From Dichetophora obliterata (Eukaryota > Arthropoda > Insecta > Diptera > Sciomyzidae), in NCBI GenBank assembly GCA_963920525.1, contig OY986439.1:211511406-211575405 (forward strand): a stretch of DNA of 64,000 nt, written 5' to 3'. Positions 46,831 through 58,624 of this stretch are shown here, one piece after another; within the stretch, counting starts at the first letter, position 1; the number at the start of each line of letters is the position of its first letter. The translations under genes were made by a program, and so were the position numbers. Under the pieces are notes generated by a model. The model ran no database searches. It saw only the letters and a program-made list of their open reading frames with translations, and was not told the origin of the DNA.

Positions 46831-47332
46831 ACTCATTTTGTAATGATGTTATTCCGCCAAATTATTAAAATCAACTGAAGAACGAAAGAAAATAATTTTG
46901 TTAAAAACATGTGTGTGTCAGTAGAGTAAAACAAGTAATCCAACGCACGCTTTTGTGGCACACTCTGTATGTCAAAAATGGGTATTTTGACATTGAAGGA
47001 GAAACCCTGAACATTGCCTGAATTACATAACATCCTTCTGTTAGTGTGGTACAGCATTATTTCTGCACATACATTGCAAAATTTGATTAGTTTTATAACT
47101 GATAAAAATAAAGATAGCTCTACAATTTATATCTCTATAAGTTATATCGTTTATTAAAATAATAGTTGAATTTTTTACGATGTAGTGTTAAATTTCTTAT
47201 AGTAATTTTAATATGGTTAAATGAAGATGAAATGAGAATTACTGTAAATGCAATAAAATTCTATTTCTATGAATTTTGATTCATAGAATTAGTTTATTCT
47301 TAATTTCTATGAATTTTGATCCCCAACGATTA

Positions 47333-48087
47333 CACTAAGGGAAAAAGTTATGTAGACAGTACAGAGATATCTATGCAAAATCTATGTACTTCATCTTGTA
47401 TGGGAACGCAACGAGACCTATATGTACTGGGTAAAGTGAGCGTGTACTGGTTGCATATCAATTTATTCACTTAGTAAAATGAATTCATTTGTGAGTGTGC
47501 AAATATGCTGTACATAAATTTTTGCAATGGGTCAATAATCTATGTACTAGGTACATTGGAACTCTACTCATTACATAAAAAAATTTTTATTTTATGTAAT
47601 GAGTCAATAATATATATACACCGTACATGGGAACTGTACTCATTACGTACAAACATTATTCTATGTAATGGGTTAGTAATCTATGTACTCATTACAAAAA
47701 GTTATTTAATATTTATGTAATAGGTCCATTATTTATATACTCAATAGATACAGTTGTTTATGTAAGTTTATGTAATGGGTCAATAATCTATGTACTACAT
47801 ATATCAGAACTGTACTCATTACATAAGATTATTTACAATAATTTTTTATGAGTGTGTATGAACCCACCATGTACATCTACATATATATGCATTCACGACG
47901 CATAATTATGTGATGAGTACATAAAATTCTTTATTGACTACATGCAGTACTGTTTAAAAAATTTATGTAGTGAATACATATTTCAACATGTACTTAGGAC
48001 AAGAAAATCACAAAATTTATGTGTGCAGGAATTTATTTCTTGAGTACATAAATTTATGTAGTGACTCCATAGGTTTTTCCCTCTGTG
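47333..48087. mobile_element. GTACAT-rich TIR element, uninterrupted copy, 755 bp
   Basis: The ends CACTAAGGGAAAAA and, inverted, CACAGAGGGAAAAACC flank a body of TATGTACT, ATGTAATGGGTCAATAATC and CTACTCATTACATA words. TA is present outside both ends. It aligns along its length with the interrupted copy at 32021-35671 and preserves the pre-insertion sites of both the LINE and the hAT there. There is no ORF; a MITE-like element. Confidence 0.75.
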
Positions 48088-48789
48088 TAGAGTGCAACAT
48101 ATTTGTTTATTTTTTTAACTTTATAAACATTTAGATAATTTTAATATGAGCATTTTTCTAGAGTTAAATCTTTCATTCATTTAGACATAAAAGATTAGAA
48201 AGGTAGACACCCAATCTTAAATTATCGACACATCTGTGTCCGCAAATTTATAATTTTTGTTTGCATTTATTATTATTACTGATTGAATCTTTCTCTTAGA
48301 GACCTTAAAATAAATAAATACAATTTCATAACCAGTGTTAGGAATAAATGTATAGTTACCAAATATATAACAATAATTATTTACATTTCGATTAGTATTT
48401 GACATAATTATAAAAGTGTTTAAGTCTTGTATCGGATGTTTTTCGGGTGTAGTCTCGCTCTGGGTAATCATGTTTCATTTAAACGATAGTTACAATTTGT
48501 AGCTAGTACGACATTAAATCCAGTCTTTTAAGGCGTGTGGTATTTGTGGCTTGAGCAAGTCTCTTTGTATTTTTGATTGAGTGGAATAAGACTGCTTTTA
48601 ACTAAAGGAACATTTCGTCATATGAAAAATATTACAGGAGAATAAAAAAACTTTCTAAATTTCTCAAGCGCGTACACTGAGGGATTTTAGAATTTTGTTA
48701 ATAAAAATGTCGTTTTTAGTTGTAGGAGTGTTAAGTTTTCCAAAGGCATGTATTTTGATACGGTGCATCATAATCAATTAAAAAGTCAA
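48088..48789. other. AT-rich DNA with a possible fragment of the pseudogene family
   Basis: Mostly featureless. On the minus strand near 48405-48325 a short stretch reads NRNVNNYCYIFGNYTFIPN, which vaguely resembles the N-terminal CYICG motif region of the arthropod family decayed at 11.2-13.9 kb. Too short to be sure. Confidence 0.3.
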
Positions 48790-49890
48790 TTTTGAATATC
48801 TGGTTACTTACGCCCTTTTTGATTTCATATGACAATTTAGGATATTTTTATTATTTACAAAACAGGCTACATTCGCAATAGTTCGTAAAATTTTGGATTG
48901 TGAACGCTGTAGAAGCTCGACATTAGACAAACTGGCTTTTCCCCAAAGCTGCGCTCCGTTCGTCCAAATTGGTTTAGTTACAGTTTTGTAAAGCAGTACC
49001 TTATGTTCCAATTGGAGCCTTGAATTTTGTTAAGTAGTCAGTTTTGCTTTAGAGCCCTTAGCTTCATTTTTGTTTTCTTGGACTCAATATGCTTTCGCCA
49101 GGTTAACCGTCTGTCATGATAAACACCCAAAAAGGTAACTTTATTCGCTTGAGGAATATGTATTTGATTGAGCTTAAGTATAGGACATTTTTAAGTCTGT
49201 AAAGTAAATGCAATGTGAGTACTTTTTAGTTCATTGATTCTTATTTTCCAGTTTTCCAACTATGTATCCAAGTTTCTAAATATTTACTGAGATCCTAAGA
49301 TGCAACTATTGGGCTTACAGATGGTCAGCAAATGTAGAAGTGACCTTTTCCAACTGAAATTAGAAAATTAAATGTAATAAAGTTTTTACATTTTACTCAA
49401 CATAAATTTTTTATCACTTAGGTATGATTCTATGTTAGAATTGAATGGCAGTTGACTGGTAACAAAAGTTTTATTTTGTATACTAAACCTTCATGCCAGT
49501 TCTATCAAATGCCCAAGCGACATCTAAGAAAATCACAGAATAGTATTTTTTTTCTTAAGCTTTTCTTATTTCATTTGTAATACGATGCACTTGTTCTATA
49601 GTACCATGTTTTTTCGAAAGTCAAATTGGTGGCTTGGGAAAATTCCTGTTTGTTCCATATGTGACTATATCTTTGCTAAAAGTTACTTTTTTCATATAGT
49701 TTTGAAGGTAAAGGAAGCAAACTTATTGATTTGTAAGATATTTGTAAGATACATTGGGATATAACCAATGCTCAATATTGCATAACATGTATGTGATAAT
49801 ATTTTGAAAGCAATACATGGAGACTCCTGTATCATTTTTGGTGTAACGAGATCATACCCTGGTGCTTTCTTAGTATTAAGTTGTGTTTTA
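48790..49890 (-). pseudogene. Jockey-clade LINE pol remnant, heavily decayed
   Basis: Minus-strand reading shows, in order, PGYDLVTPKMIQESP (near 49860), a degraded SKLYEKS, GTIEQVHRITNEIRKA (near 49610-49560), YYSVIFLDVAWAFDRTGM (the catalytic Asp region, near 49540-49490), then NKVTFLGVYHDRRLTWRKHI (near 49150-49090) and LYKTVTKPIWTNGAQLWGKA (near 49000-48940). Many stops and frameshifts lie between them and the YADD segment is not readable. The motif style is that of fly Jockey elements. It is non-functional. Confidence 0.8.
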
Positions 49891-51949
49891 ATAATTCAAT
49901 CAATATTCAATAACCTCGACTTTCAATTTTAGTGGACTTTTCCTCGTTTGAGTAGAAGTAAGAAATGCAGCAGTGGCACAGTTGGTTCCGCCGAGACAGA
50001 AAAACACATAATAATAATACTTGAAAAAAAAAGAACGATATAATTTGATATATTTTTCAAAACTCCAAAATGTTTTATAAATTTTTGCTTTCATATAAAT
50101 AATAATTGTAATAATTGTAATAGTAATTGTTAATATAAATAATTGTATAGCAGTAGAATTTGAAAAGATATGCATTTTAGTTTATAAAACATACTTTTTC
50201 ATAAACTTTGTCGATTGTCAGCACCTTTTTTTTCAGTATTTGGAGCTATTTGAAAAAATTACAAATGTATCACAAGGTTTGACTGTAAACAAATTTAAAA
50301 ATCTCACTTTTTATTTGCATATACTTTCCATAATTATTTCACATTTAAACCAAGAAAGATGAGAAGTAAAAAGTTTTTCCTTCCAAAACTCCATTTTGAC
50401 TTTCTATTGTCTAGCGTGAACTGATCGATTCACTGTGCGACGCGTCTGTTCAAATGTTGAACCTGAACATAACTTAAACGCGTACCGCCCGTAACACCTC
50501 AGCAAACACTTGTCGCTTGAAAAATACCAACAAAATTATAGAGAAAGAAGCATTGAACTGATTCTCTAGCAAAAAGACGCTAGTAATTTTTTCAACTTAT
50601 AGAACTAGCTGCGAAATATGCTTTGAAGTGTAACCACGCTCTTTTGCTTTCGATAATTGTAGCGTCACGCTATATAGCAGCGTCAAGTAGCTTTGTCTCA
50701 GCTATTCCAGTGGATCATCAGCCGAAATTCGGGAAACAGTTTGAGACACTTAAAATACTAAGACATTTTTTTTTTACTTGTCACTTAAGACAAAGTTCGA
50801 TAAAATCGGCAAAAAACATAGCCTGCATTAAAAAGGTGTTTAAAAAATTCCAAGTAGTTGCCTTTTTTACAAGCTAGAAACACGCGAACCACAACTTCGA
50901 TTCCACAACAACAACAATAGAGAAATTTCCCTCGGGAACACTAGAGACACTGAGGAGCACTAAAGAAGCACCTCTTTAATAATTTCCAAGCTGAACACAT
51001 AAATCACAAAAAATTACTATATTTTATGTGTTGCCAAGAAGAATGAATTAAAAAAAAATTGCAGCGCTATTGAATGATTCTTTTTCTCGGCTGACACTTA
51101 GCTGAAACATGGGCAAAAAATCAGGGGGAGGAGCAAGAAAAATCTTTAGTTAGTAAAAGAAAAATTCGCATGTAGCCTGACGTTTGATCGTAGAATAACC
51201 AACCTAGTAGACAAGCCAGCGAAGACATAAAACTGTCATAGAGACAGAGACAGCGATAGTCTTAAGAGTAGCAAAGACCGATCCAAACAAATAGCCTCAT
51301 GCTAAGAAACCGCAAACAGCGGTAATAAAGGGCAGCAGATTGTTAGCGGCCAATGCTGGATAGCAGCAGAGGAGCTACTTTCCACATAATCACTCATACG
51401 TTCGTTGCTTTGAGTCGTTTGTTAAATAAATATTTTCAACTTTTTGCACAATTATTTGTTTTGTTGTAGCACACAAAAAGACAATTGTAAGACAATAAAA
51501 GAAAAATATGTAAATAAAAACAAAATTTCGACTGAAAGTCGAAGTTACAAAATGGTAAACACTGATAAGAAAAATATTTTTAAAATATAATAAAATGTCG
51601 TCCTGTTAGTCAGGACGAAAACATAAAATTGGCTTCACACTTTTTAAGTTGTTGAATATATAATAAAAAATATTTCAATATAACTAATATATGCAAGTAA
51701 AACAGAAAAATATGTATGAAAATTAATATATATCATATTATAACTACAAAAATGCACTTAAATTCATTATTACATTAAATTCGAACTAAATTCGAAAAAT
51801 ATATATGAAAATTAATATATACCATATTGTTACTATAAAAATGCACTTAAATTTATTATTACACTAAATTCGAACTGAAATATTTATATATTTCAATATC
51901 AAATATTTTAAAGTATGGTATAAAAGCCATATTTTATTTTATTTATGTT
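49891..51949. other. Intergenic DNA, no gene supported
   Basis: A short open frame at 50623-50877 begins at TTG and lacks motifs. A slightly less AT-rich stretch at 50880-51420 shows no recognised gene. A local duplication of AAATATATATGAAAATTAATAT-like words lies near 51710-51890. Confidence 0.45.
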
Positions 51950-52290
51950 GCGAAAAATGTGTTTCAGTTGTATGGGAGGTACCACGCCCACTTGTCCCAT
52001 CATGCCTTAATTTAGCACGTGTACTCCAAATAACGTATATGATGATTGTCTAAGTTTTTGTTGTTGTGGCGTTACTGGTTCTCTAGATATTGCTAAAAAT
52101 GTGATCCATTTGAATGGGAGGTGCCACTCCCACTTGTACAATCACGCCTTCTTTTGACACATTTCCTTTAAATGATGCAGTGGATGACTGACTAAGTTTC
52201 TGTTGTCATGGTTTCACTGGTTTTTCAGATATTGCGAAAAATTAGATACATTTGTATGGGAGGTGCCACGCCCACTTATTCAAATATTTA
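51950..52290 (+). repeat. 142-bp tandem repeat with GGGAGGTGCCACGCCCACTT core, three copies
   Basis: The core occurs at 51974, 52116 and 52258, a period of 142 bp, each preceded by a TATTGC-AAAAAT segment and followed by CTAAGTTT(T/C)TGTTGT words about 60 bp later. Copies are diverged. This core is a sequence type I associate with dispersed repeats in fly genomes; the element it comes from is not settled. Confidence 0.7.
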
Positions 52291-52867
52291 AAAACCCTTT
52301 TTTTGTAGTTTTCTGTGCGTAAATCACTAAAAATGTTATCAAAATAATTTATTCCCTCTAGTTTGTACCAATTATTCCATTGTGCAGTGTTCTGTATGGC
52401 TCGCACAAGACAGGTAGTGCAGATTTAAAACATTTCATAACAGGCTTGTTTATGGAGAATACATCATTTTTATTTTTTTGTATTATTTCTAAATTTGTAA
52501 TAGTATCTAAAATTTTGTTAAAAATTTTCTATGAGGTCCAGAACGTTTTTTTTTTTTTAAAAACTTTTTATAAAAAACTTATTAATTTTAAAGAAAAATT
52601 TTTTTTTAAAAAAAAATCAGTTTTGTAATTTAACGTGTATTACGAGTATTTGGCCCAAAAATCAAGATATTTTAACAAGCCGTTACTTAGCAAAATTAAT
52701 TTTACTAAAACAGTGGCCTAAAACTAAATTCTTTGTAACTGATTGAAAAAAAACTAAAAAAAAAATTGCAATCTCTTTTTTTTCATACACACTTCAATAA
52801 TATCCATAAAAGATATAAAAATTACGACTTCTTGTTTTAGGTGGCTAGTTTCACGAATTTTCACTCA

Positions 52868-55078
52868 TTATTTTATTTTATTTTATTTTATTTTATTTTA
52901 TTTTATTTTATTTTATTTTATTTTATTTTATTTTATTTTATTTTATTTTATTTTATTTTATTTTATTTTATTTTATTTTATTTTATTTTATTTTATTTTA
53001 TTTTATTTTATTTTATTTTATTTTATTTTATTTTATTTTATTTTATTTTATTTTATTTTATTTTATTTTATTTTATTTTATTTTATTTTATTTTATTTTA
53101 TTTTATTTTATTTTATTTTATTTTATTTTATTTTATTTTATTTTATTTTATTTTATTTTATTTTATTTTATTTTATTTTATTTTATTTTATTTTATTTTA
53201 TTTTATTTTATTTTATTTTATTTTATTTTATTTTATTTTATTTTATTTTATTTTATTTTATTTTATTTTATTTTATTTTATTTTATTTTATTTTATTTTA
53301 TTTTATTTTATTTTATTTTATTTTATTTTATTTTATTTTATTTTATTTTATTTTATTTTATTTTATTTTATTTTATTTTATTTTATTTTATTTTATTTTA
53401 TTTTATTTTATTTTATTTTATTTTATTTTATTTTATTTTATTTTATTTTATTTTATTTTATTTTATTTTATTTTATTTTATTTTATTTTATTTTATTTTA
53501 TTTTATTTTATTTTATTTTATTTTATTTTATTTTATTTTATTTTATTTTATTTTATTTTATTTTATTTTATTTTATTTTATTTTATTTTATTTTATTTTA
53601 TTTTATTTTATTTTATTTTATTTTATTTTATTTTATTTTATTTTATTTTATTTTATTTTATTTTATTTTATTTTATTTTATTTTATTTTATTTTATTTTA
53701 TTTTATTTTATTTTATTTTATTTTATTTTATTTTATTTTATTTTATTTTATTTTATTTTATTTTATTTTATTTTATTTTATTTTATTTTATTTTATTTTA
53801 TTTTATTTTATTTTATTTTATTTTATTTTATTTTATTTTATTTTATTTTATTTTATTTTATTTTATTTTATTTTATTTTATTTTATTTTATTTTATTTTA
53901 TTTTATTTTATTTTATTTTATTTTATTTTATTTTATTTTATTTTATTTTATTTTATTTTATTTTATTTTATTTTATTTTATTTTATTTTATTTTATTTTA
54001 TTTTATTTTATTTTATTTTATTTTATTTTATTTTATTTTATTTTATTTTATTTTATTTTATTTTATTTTATTTTATTTTATTTTATTTTATTTTATTTTA
54101 TTTTATTTTATTTTATTTTATTTTATTTTATTTTATTTTATTTTATTTTATTTTATTTTATTTTATTTTATTTTATTTTATTTTATTTTATTTTATTTTA
54201 TTTTATTTTATTTTATTTTATTTTATTTTATTTTATTTTATTTTATTTTATTTTATTTTATTTTATTTTATTTTATTTTATTTTATTTTATTTTATTTTA
54301 TTTTATTTTATTTTATTTTATTTTATTTTATTTTATTTTATTTTATTTTATTTTATTTTATTTTATTTTATTTTATTTTATTTTATTTTATTTTATTTTA
54401 TTTTATTTTATTTTATTTTATTTTATTTTATTTTATTTTATTTTATTTTATTTTATTTTATTTTATTTTATTTTATTTTATTTTATTTTATTTTATTTTA
54501 TTTTATTTTATTTTATTTTATTTTATTTTATTTTATTTTATTTTATTTTATTTTATTTTATTTTATTTTATTTTATTTTATTTTATTTTATTTTATTTTA
54601 TTTTATTTTATTTTATTTTATTTTATTTTATTTTATTTTATTTTATTTTATTTTATTTTATTTTATTTTATTTTATTTTATTTTATTTTATTTTATTTTA
54701 TTTTATTTTATTTTATTTTATTTTATTTTATTTTATTTTATTTTATTTTATTTTATTTTATTTTATTTTATTTTATTTTATTTTATTTTATTTTATTTTA
54801 TTTTATTTTATTTTATTTTATTTTATTTTATTTTATTTTATTTTATTTTATTTTATTTTATTTTATTTTATTTTATTTTATTTTATTTTATTTTATTTTA
54901 TTTTATTTTATTTTATTTTATTTTATTTTATTTTATTTTATTTTATTTTATTTTATTTTATTTTATTTTATTTTATTTTATTTTATTTTATTTTATTTTA
55001 TTTTATTTTATTTTATTTTATTTTATTTTATTTTATTTTATTTTATTTTATTTTATTTTATTTTATTTTATTTTATTT
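52868..55078. repeat. Perfect (TTTTA)n array, about 2.2 kb and 440 copies
   Basis: A 5-bp unit repeats without a visible interruption from just after CACTCATTA to TTTTTGCTCTGAGC. The printed lines are identical over more than 2 kb. It is open in one plus frame only because the unit lacks stops there. Such purity points to recent expansion or to consensus smoothing in assembly. Confidence 0.97.
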
Positions 55079-56429
55079 TTTGCTCTGAGCGCGTCATTTG
55101 CAATAGAAAATATATATTTAAATAATGTATTTAAGTTAACAAATCTTTTGTATGAAGAAGCCCTTCAACTTTTAATTCTGCTCAAACAATCATCAGAAAT
55201 CAGACAGATTTTTATATTCAACAGATAATGAAGCCTATTTCTTGATTTCTTAATAGATTTAAAATTACACATAGATCAAAAAATTCTTCGCTAGTTGGCA
55301 TTTTTCATTCTTGGGCACATAACAGCAGAAATTCTGTACTATTTTTTATGCTTGTGCTAACAAACACATCGTAGCGCATTTTGTGTTTCAAATCATAAAA
55401 CAAAAATGGCGGAGCTACCATAAATTCGTTTGTTAAAATTTCCACAGCGTTTATTTAACATTTATTTTTAAAAAATCTTCCAAAATTGCCATGCCAAAAA
55501 TTTTGTTAACTTCAACTAACATGTTTTTCTCGAGTGTAGCTATTATTAATTGCTATTATTGTTGTGCTGGAATGCACAAATAGATGCATGTTAAGATAGA
55601 TAGATTTTCATGTATTTAAGTTGGCGTAGATAGAGCGTCAGCGCATTGTACCTGGCTAAAATTGTGGTAAATGAAGGAAGAAATTGCGGCACGATAGCAA
55701 GAATTGGCAGCAATTGAAACAGGGGGCAAAAAACATTAAGAATAGCAACAGAGTCATAAAACAGTGGCATGGCACCAAAAATGTCCTCGGGACGCTTCAG
55801 CTGGAAGCAAAACAAATTTATTGATTCGAATGAAATTTTTAAAGAAACGTGCTAAAGCCTTTTAACACAAAAATTGTAGCATTCAAAATTTTAGGTTGAT
55901 CCCATAACCCGCTAAGCCCCTTTCTTGCACTACATAGCGCAACAACTGACAGTACTTAAAAGTAATGCACTTTGTTCTTAAATTTTCTACATTTCAATAT
56001 GGTGAAATTCAATAGTTGCTGTTGTTGTTTTTTCCTATTACTGCAGTCTTTACCATGTTCCCAGTCCATTCCATCGCGCCATCCATCGTTCTCTTTCCCA
56101 TCTCTTCAATGCCGGAAAGGCATAAATTCTACAAAAATGAAAAATTCTTTGCAAAATAATTATGAAATTGCAAATATTTTCCGTTTAAAATGGGAACAAG
56201 TGAAGCATGGCTCTTTGCTGGATGTATTGCTTGACTGGTTGGCTTAAACATAAGGTAAGAAATTGAATGCTGCGTTAGAATAATTCTGGAGAATGTAAAA
56301 TAGTACACTAGTCGAGAAATAATCAAGCTGAATTAATTATAAACTTATATTAAAAGAGTAGTAGAAGACAAGAAAGTTATTAAAAAATTTTTAAAATTTT
56401 GTATACAAACATTTTAAAATTGACGTACA
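55079..56429. other. Intergenic DNA, no gene supported
   Basis: Short open frames (55591-55815 minus, 55972-56247 plus) show no recognisable motif. Nothing else is seen. Confidence 0.5.
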
Positions 56430-56741
56430 TTATGTTGATTTTATATGATTTAAATACAAATTCTAAATATTTGATAGTTTAAATCACACTAGATTTTAAA
56501 TACAAATTCTAGTTGTTTGATAGTTTAAAATCGTTTATTGAGCTTTAGGTCAAGGTTAGAACAATTAATTGTTTTAACGAATCGTTCCAAAGAAACAACA
56601 ATAATAACAACAACGTTTTCAATATGAGAAGGAAAAAAGCACTAGCTGATTTGATTGCAATTTCGGCCCTACTAAATCAAGTATGCTTTAAACTATCGAA
56701 CATTTAGAATTAGTATTTAAACCATATAAAATCAACATAAT
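56430..56741. repeat. Inverted repeat pair (possible MITE), arms ~55 bp
   Basis: Left arm 56430-56483 and right arm 56687-56741 are reverse complements at high identity, sharing TATGTTGATTTTATATG, TTCTAAAT and GATAGTTTAAA. A second, tandem copy of the left arm core (GATTTTAAATACAAATTCTA) lies at 56493-56535. The spacer is about 200 bp and has no ORF. Confidence 0.65.
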
Positions 56742-57336
56742 AAATAACAAGGTCATATAGAAAAACTTTAACTAACGTACATAAATGAAAAAAAAAGAAA
56801 AAATTAACATTAGAAAAACCCAAGATGGAACACAGAAATAAAAGTGTTTCACAATTTTTATGTCAGAAAGTGCTTTTACATTAATTTGGAGTGGACGTAA
56901 CTCCATTACAAAGGATTAGTATTGGACAAGCTCTCTATGAATTCTGTTCATCATTTGACTGAAAAATATTTATAACTGATGTTAATGAAACTACTAACAC
57001 AGATTAAGATCAATAAAGAAATATCTTTCTAAATTTTTTGTTTTTATATGGGAAGTGTCGTGAATTATTAGCAATTTAAAACTTTATACCAAAATTTTAT
57101 TAGTCCACGAGGATTCCTTCTATTTTTCCAACTTTGGTATGTTATGAAAGCACTCTACGACGTTTAATGCAAGTTTGAGCTCATAGTTTGATTTCTACTT
57201 TATACTCACCCAGTGTGCCAAACGGATCTGTTACGAATCCGTAACGAACTTACTTCTTCGTACATTTTGTCCGAAACGGATTGCGTTTCGCATCCGGAAC
57301 GGATCCTTTTTCGTATGAAATTCCTCTCTCCGTTAC

Positions 57337-57480
57337 GGACTTCAGATACGAATCCGTTTCGGACTTCAGATACGAATCCGTTTCGGACTTCAGATACGAA
57401 TCTGTTTCGGGCTTCAGATACGAATCCGTTTCGGACTTCAGATACGAATCCATTTCGGACTTCATATACGAAACAGACGT
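57337..57480 (+). repeat. Six 24-bp tandem units, left subterminal block
   Basis: GGACTTCAGATACGAATCCG-type units start at 57337, 57361, 57385, 57409, 57433 and 57457, exactly 24 bp apart, with one to three substitutions per unit. As 24 is divisible by three, they also give repeated octapeptides in every frame, which is why spurious ORFs appear here. Confidence 0.93.
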
Positions 57481-57525
57481 TTCATACTCTTTTTTTTAAA
57501 TAATGCTAACTAGCAACGGACTCGT

Positions 57526-58050
57526 TTGACGCATTTAGCTACAGATGTTAAAAATATAGGTTCTCTAAACAAGTTTGACGCATTAAAATTCGAAAACTTT
57601 TTGCAGGAAATTAAACGTAAATTAAAACAAAAAAAATTATTTTGTAATCAAATTTATAAGAGAGTAGTGGAGGCTAGTTTAAATGGTAAAAAAAATAATT
57701 CAAAATATCAAGCAAAAGAGTACAATGTTGGTGAGTTCCAGGATGGCTCATACTTGTTTCTTCAAACAGCTAAACATTATTTTTCATTGAAGCATCCCAA
57801 TAACTTTTACTGCTATAATGACAAACCGTACAAAATTCACGCAATTAAAAAAGTTTCCGAAAAATATCTTGTGTACGGCTATCCTATAGTCACATTTAAC
57901 TTGATCACTAATGATAATTATTTAAAAATTCTGACAAGTACTTTTCTTCGATTTGAAGGAGAGCTTGAGGAGCACGAGCCTAATGAAATAAAAAAGTTGT
58001 TTAAAATAAAAATAAGTACACAATTGTATTTCGTATCCCTAATCCACTGA
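57526..58050 (+). CDS. Transposase-like C-terminal ORF fragment (about 174 codons)
   Basis: The open stretch has no convincing ATG at its start (a TAG lies just upstream at 57511 and the first codon is TTG), so it is probably a fragment or a 3' exon. Near the start it reads HLATDVKNIGSLNKFDALKF and FENFLQEIKRKLKQK, then QIYKRVVE. The pattern 'HL..D....G.LD.FSAF.FEN.L..IK..' is one I associate with the C-terminal part of large CACTA-like or related transposases in insects. The rest (FQDGSYLF, LVYGYPIVTFNL) is without motifs. It lies between two 24-bp repeat blocks that bound the element. Assignment is inference from one short block; function otherwise unknown. Confidence 0.4.
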   Translation: MTHLATDVKNIGSLNKFDALKFENFLQEIKRKLKQKKLFCNQIYKRVVEASLNGKKNNSKYQAKEYNVGEFQDGSYLFLQTAKHYFSLKHPNNFYCYNDKPYKIHAIKKVSEKYLVYGYPIVTFNLITNDNYLKILTSTFLRFEGELEEHEPNEIKKLFKIKISTQLYFVSLIH

Positions 58051-58227
58051 AAATAAAATAAGAAATTGTAAAACAAATTTAAGACTGTCTTTTATGTTAA
58101 CGTTGTGGTAATTTTTTTGACGGATTCGTAACGGGTTCGTAACGGGTCCGTCAAAACATAAAAGCGATTCCTCTCAAAAATACGAATTGCTTTTTCCATT
58201 TTTTCGGATCCGCCTCGAACTCAGAAC

Positions 58228-58347
58228 GGACTTCAGAAACGAATCCGTAACGGACTTCAGATACGAATCCGTTTCGGACTTCATATACGAATCCGTTTCG
58301 GACTTCATATACGAATCCGTTTCAGACTCTTTTGGCGGATTCGTAAC
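58228..58347 (+). repeat. Five 24-bp tandem units, right subterminal block
   Basis: Units start at 58228, 58252, 58276, 58300 and 58324 in the same orientation as the left block. Two units have TTCATATACG instead of TTCAGATACG, a variant also seen in the last left unit, so the blocks have probably exchanged sequence. Confidence 0.9.
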
Positions 58348-58624
58348 GGGTTCGTAACGGGTCCGTCGAAACATAAGAAAGCGTAGTGCGTACTGACGGA
58401 CTCGTAACGGGTTCGTAACGGATCCGCATCCGTTTTTGTGCACATTGGGCAGTCATAAAAAACGTAGAATTAACTATTTTCTAGGAATCGTCTGCCAAAG
58501 CTATAGGCTCCTGTTGAGTTTAGTACTTGTTTGTTTTCAATTAAATTTTTAAAATTTAAACTTTGTTATTTGAAATAATTTTCAGTTTGTGAAAATTATT
58601 TTTTGTTCCGAAACTTTATATTAT

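Larger units (their letters stand above)
45640..46967 (-). mobile_element. Tc1-like transposon, decayed, 1.33 kb
   Basis: The ends CAGTGTGTTCCACAA (45640) and, inverted from 46967, CAGAGTGTGCCACAA differ at two positions. TA flanks both sides (45638-45639 and 46968-46969). The interior carries minus-strand Tc1-family transposase pieces, interrupted by about 0.5 kb of foreign sequence (about 46205-46715) that includes a tRNA-like segment. Confidence 0.78.
57210..58450. mobile_element. Structured DNA transposon candidate with 24-bp subterminal repeats, ~1.24 kb
   Basis: The ends are inverted and imperfect: CCCAGTGTGCCAAACGG at the left and, on the minus strand from the right, CCCAATGTGCACAAAAACGG, both followed by repeated CCGTTACGAA words. 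Blocks of exact 24-bp tandem units (GGACTTCAGATACGAATCCG) lie inside each end, at 57337-57480 and 58228-58330. A palindromic GACGGATTCGTAACGGGTTC motif occurs near 58119, 58331 and 58395. A transposase-like ORF lies between. Subterminal repeat blocks are typical of CACTA/EnSpm-type elements, but the ends are not a clear CACTA and no target duplication is certain. Confidence 0.55.

Noticed and set aside
50623..50877. 84-codon plus-strand ORF with a hydrophobic start
   Set aside because: It begins at TTG, not ATG, and shows no further motif; too weak to call a secreted protein.
52841..55228. 795-codon plus-strand frame of repeating Phe-Tyr-Ile-Leu
   Set aside because: Caused by the stop-free (TTTTA)n array with short random ends.
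57250..57503. Overlapping ORFs of octapeptide repeats on both strands
   Set aside because: A 24-bp tandem repeat is a multiple of three and gives repeated peptides in all open frames; it is a transposon subterminal block, not a gene.
57337..58347. Regular 24-bp repeats as a CRISPR-like array
   Set aside because: Units are directly adjacent with no spacers, and the context is a eukaryotic transposon.
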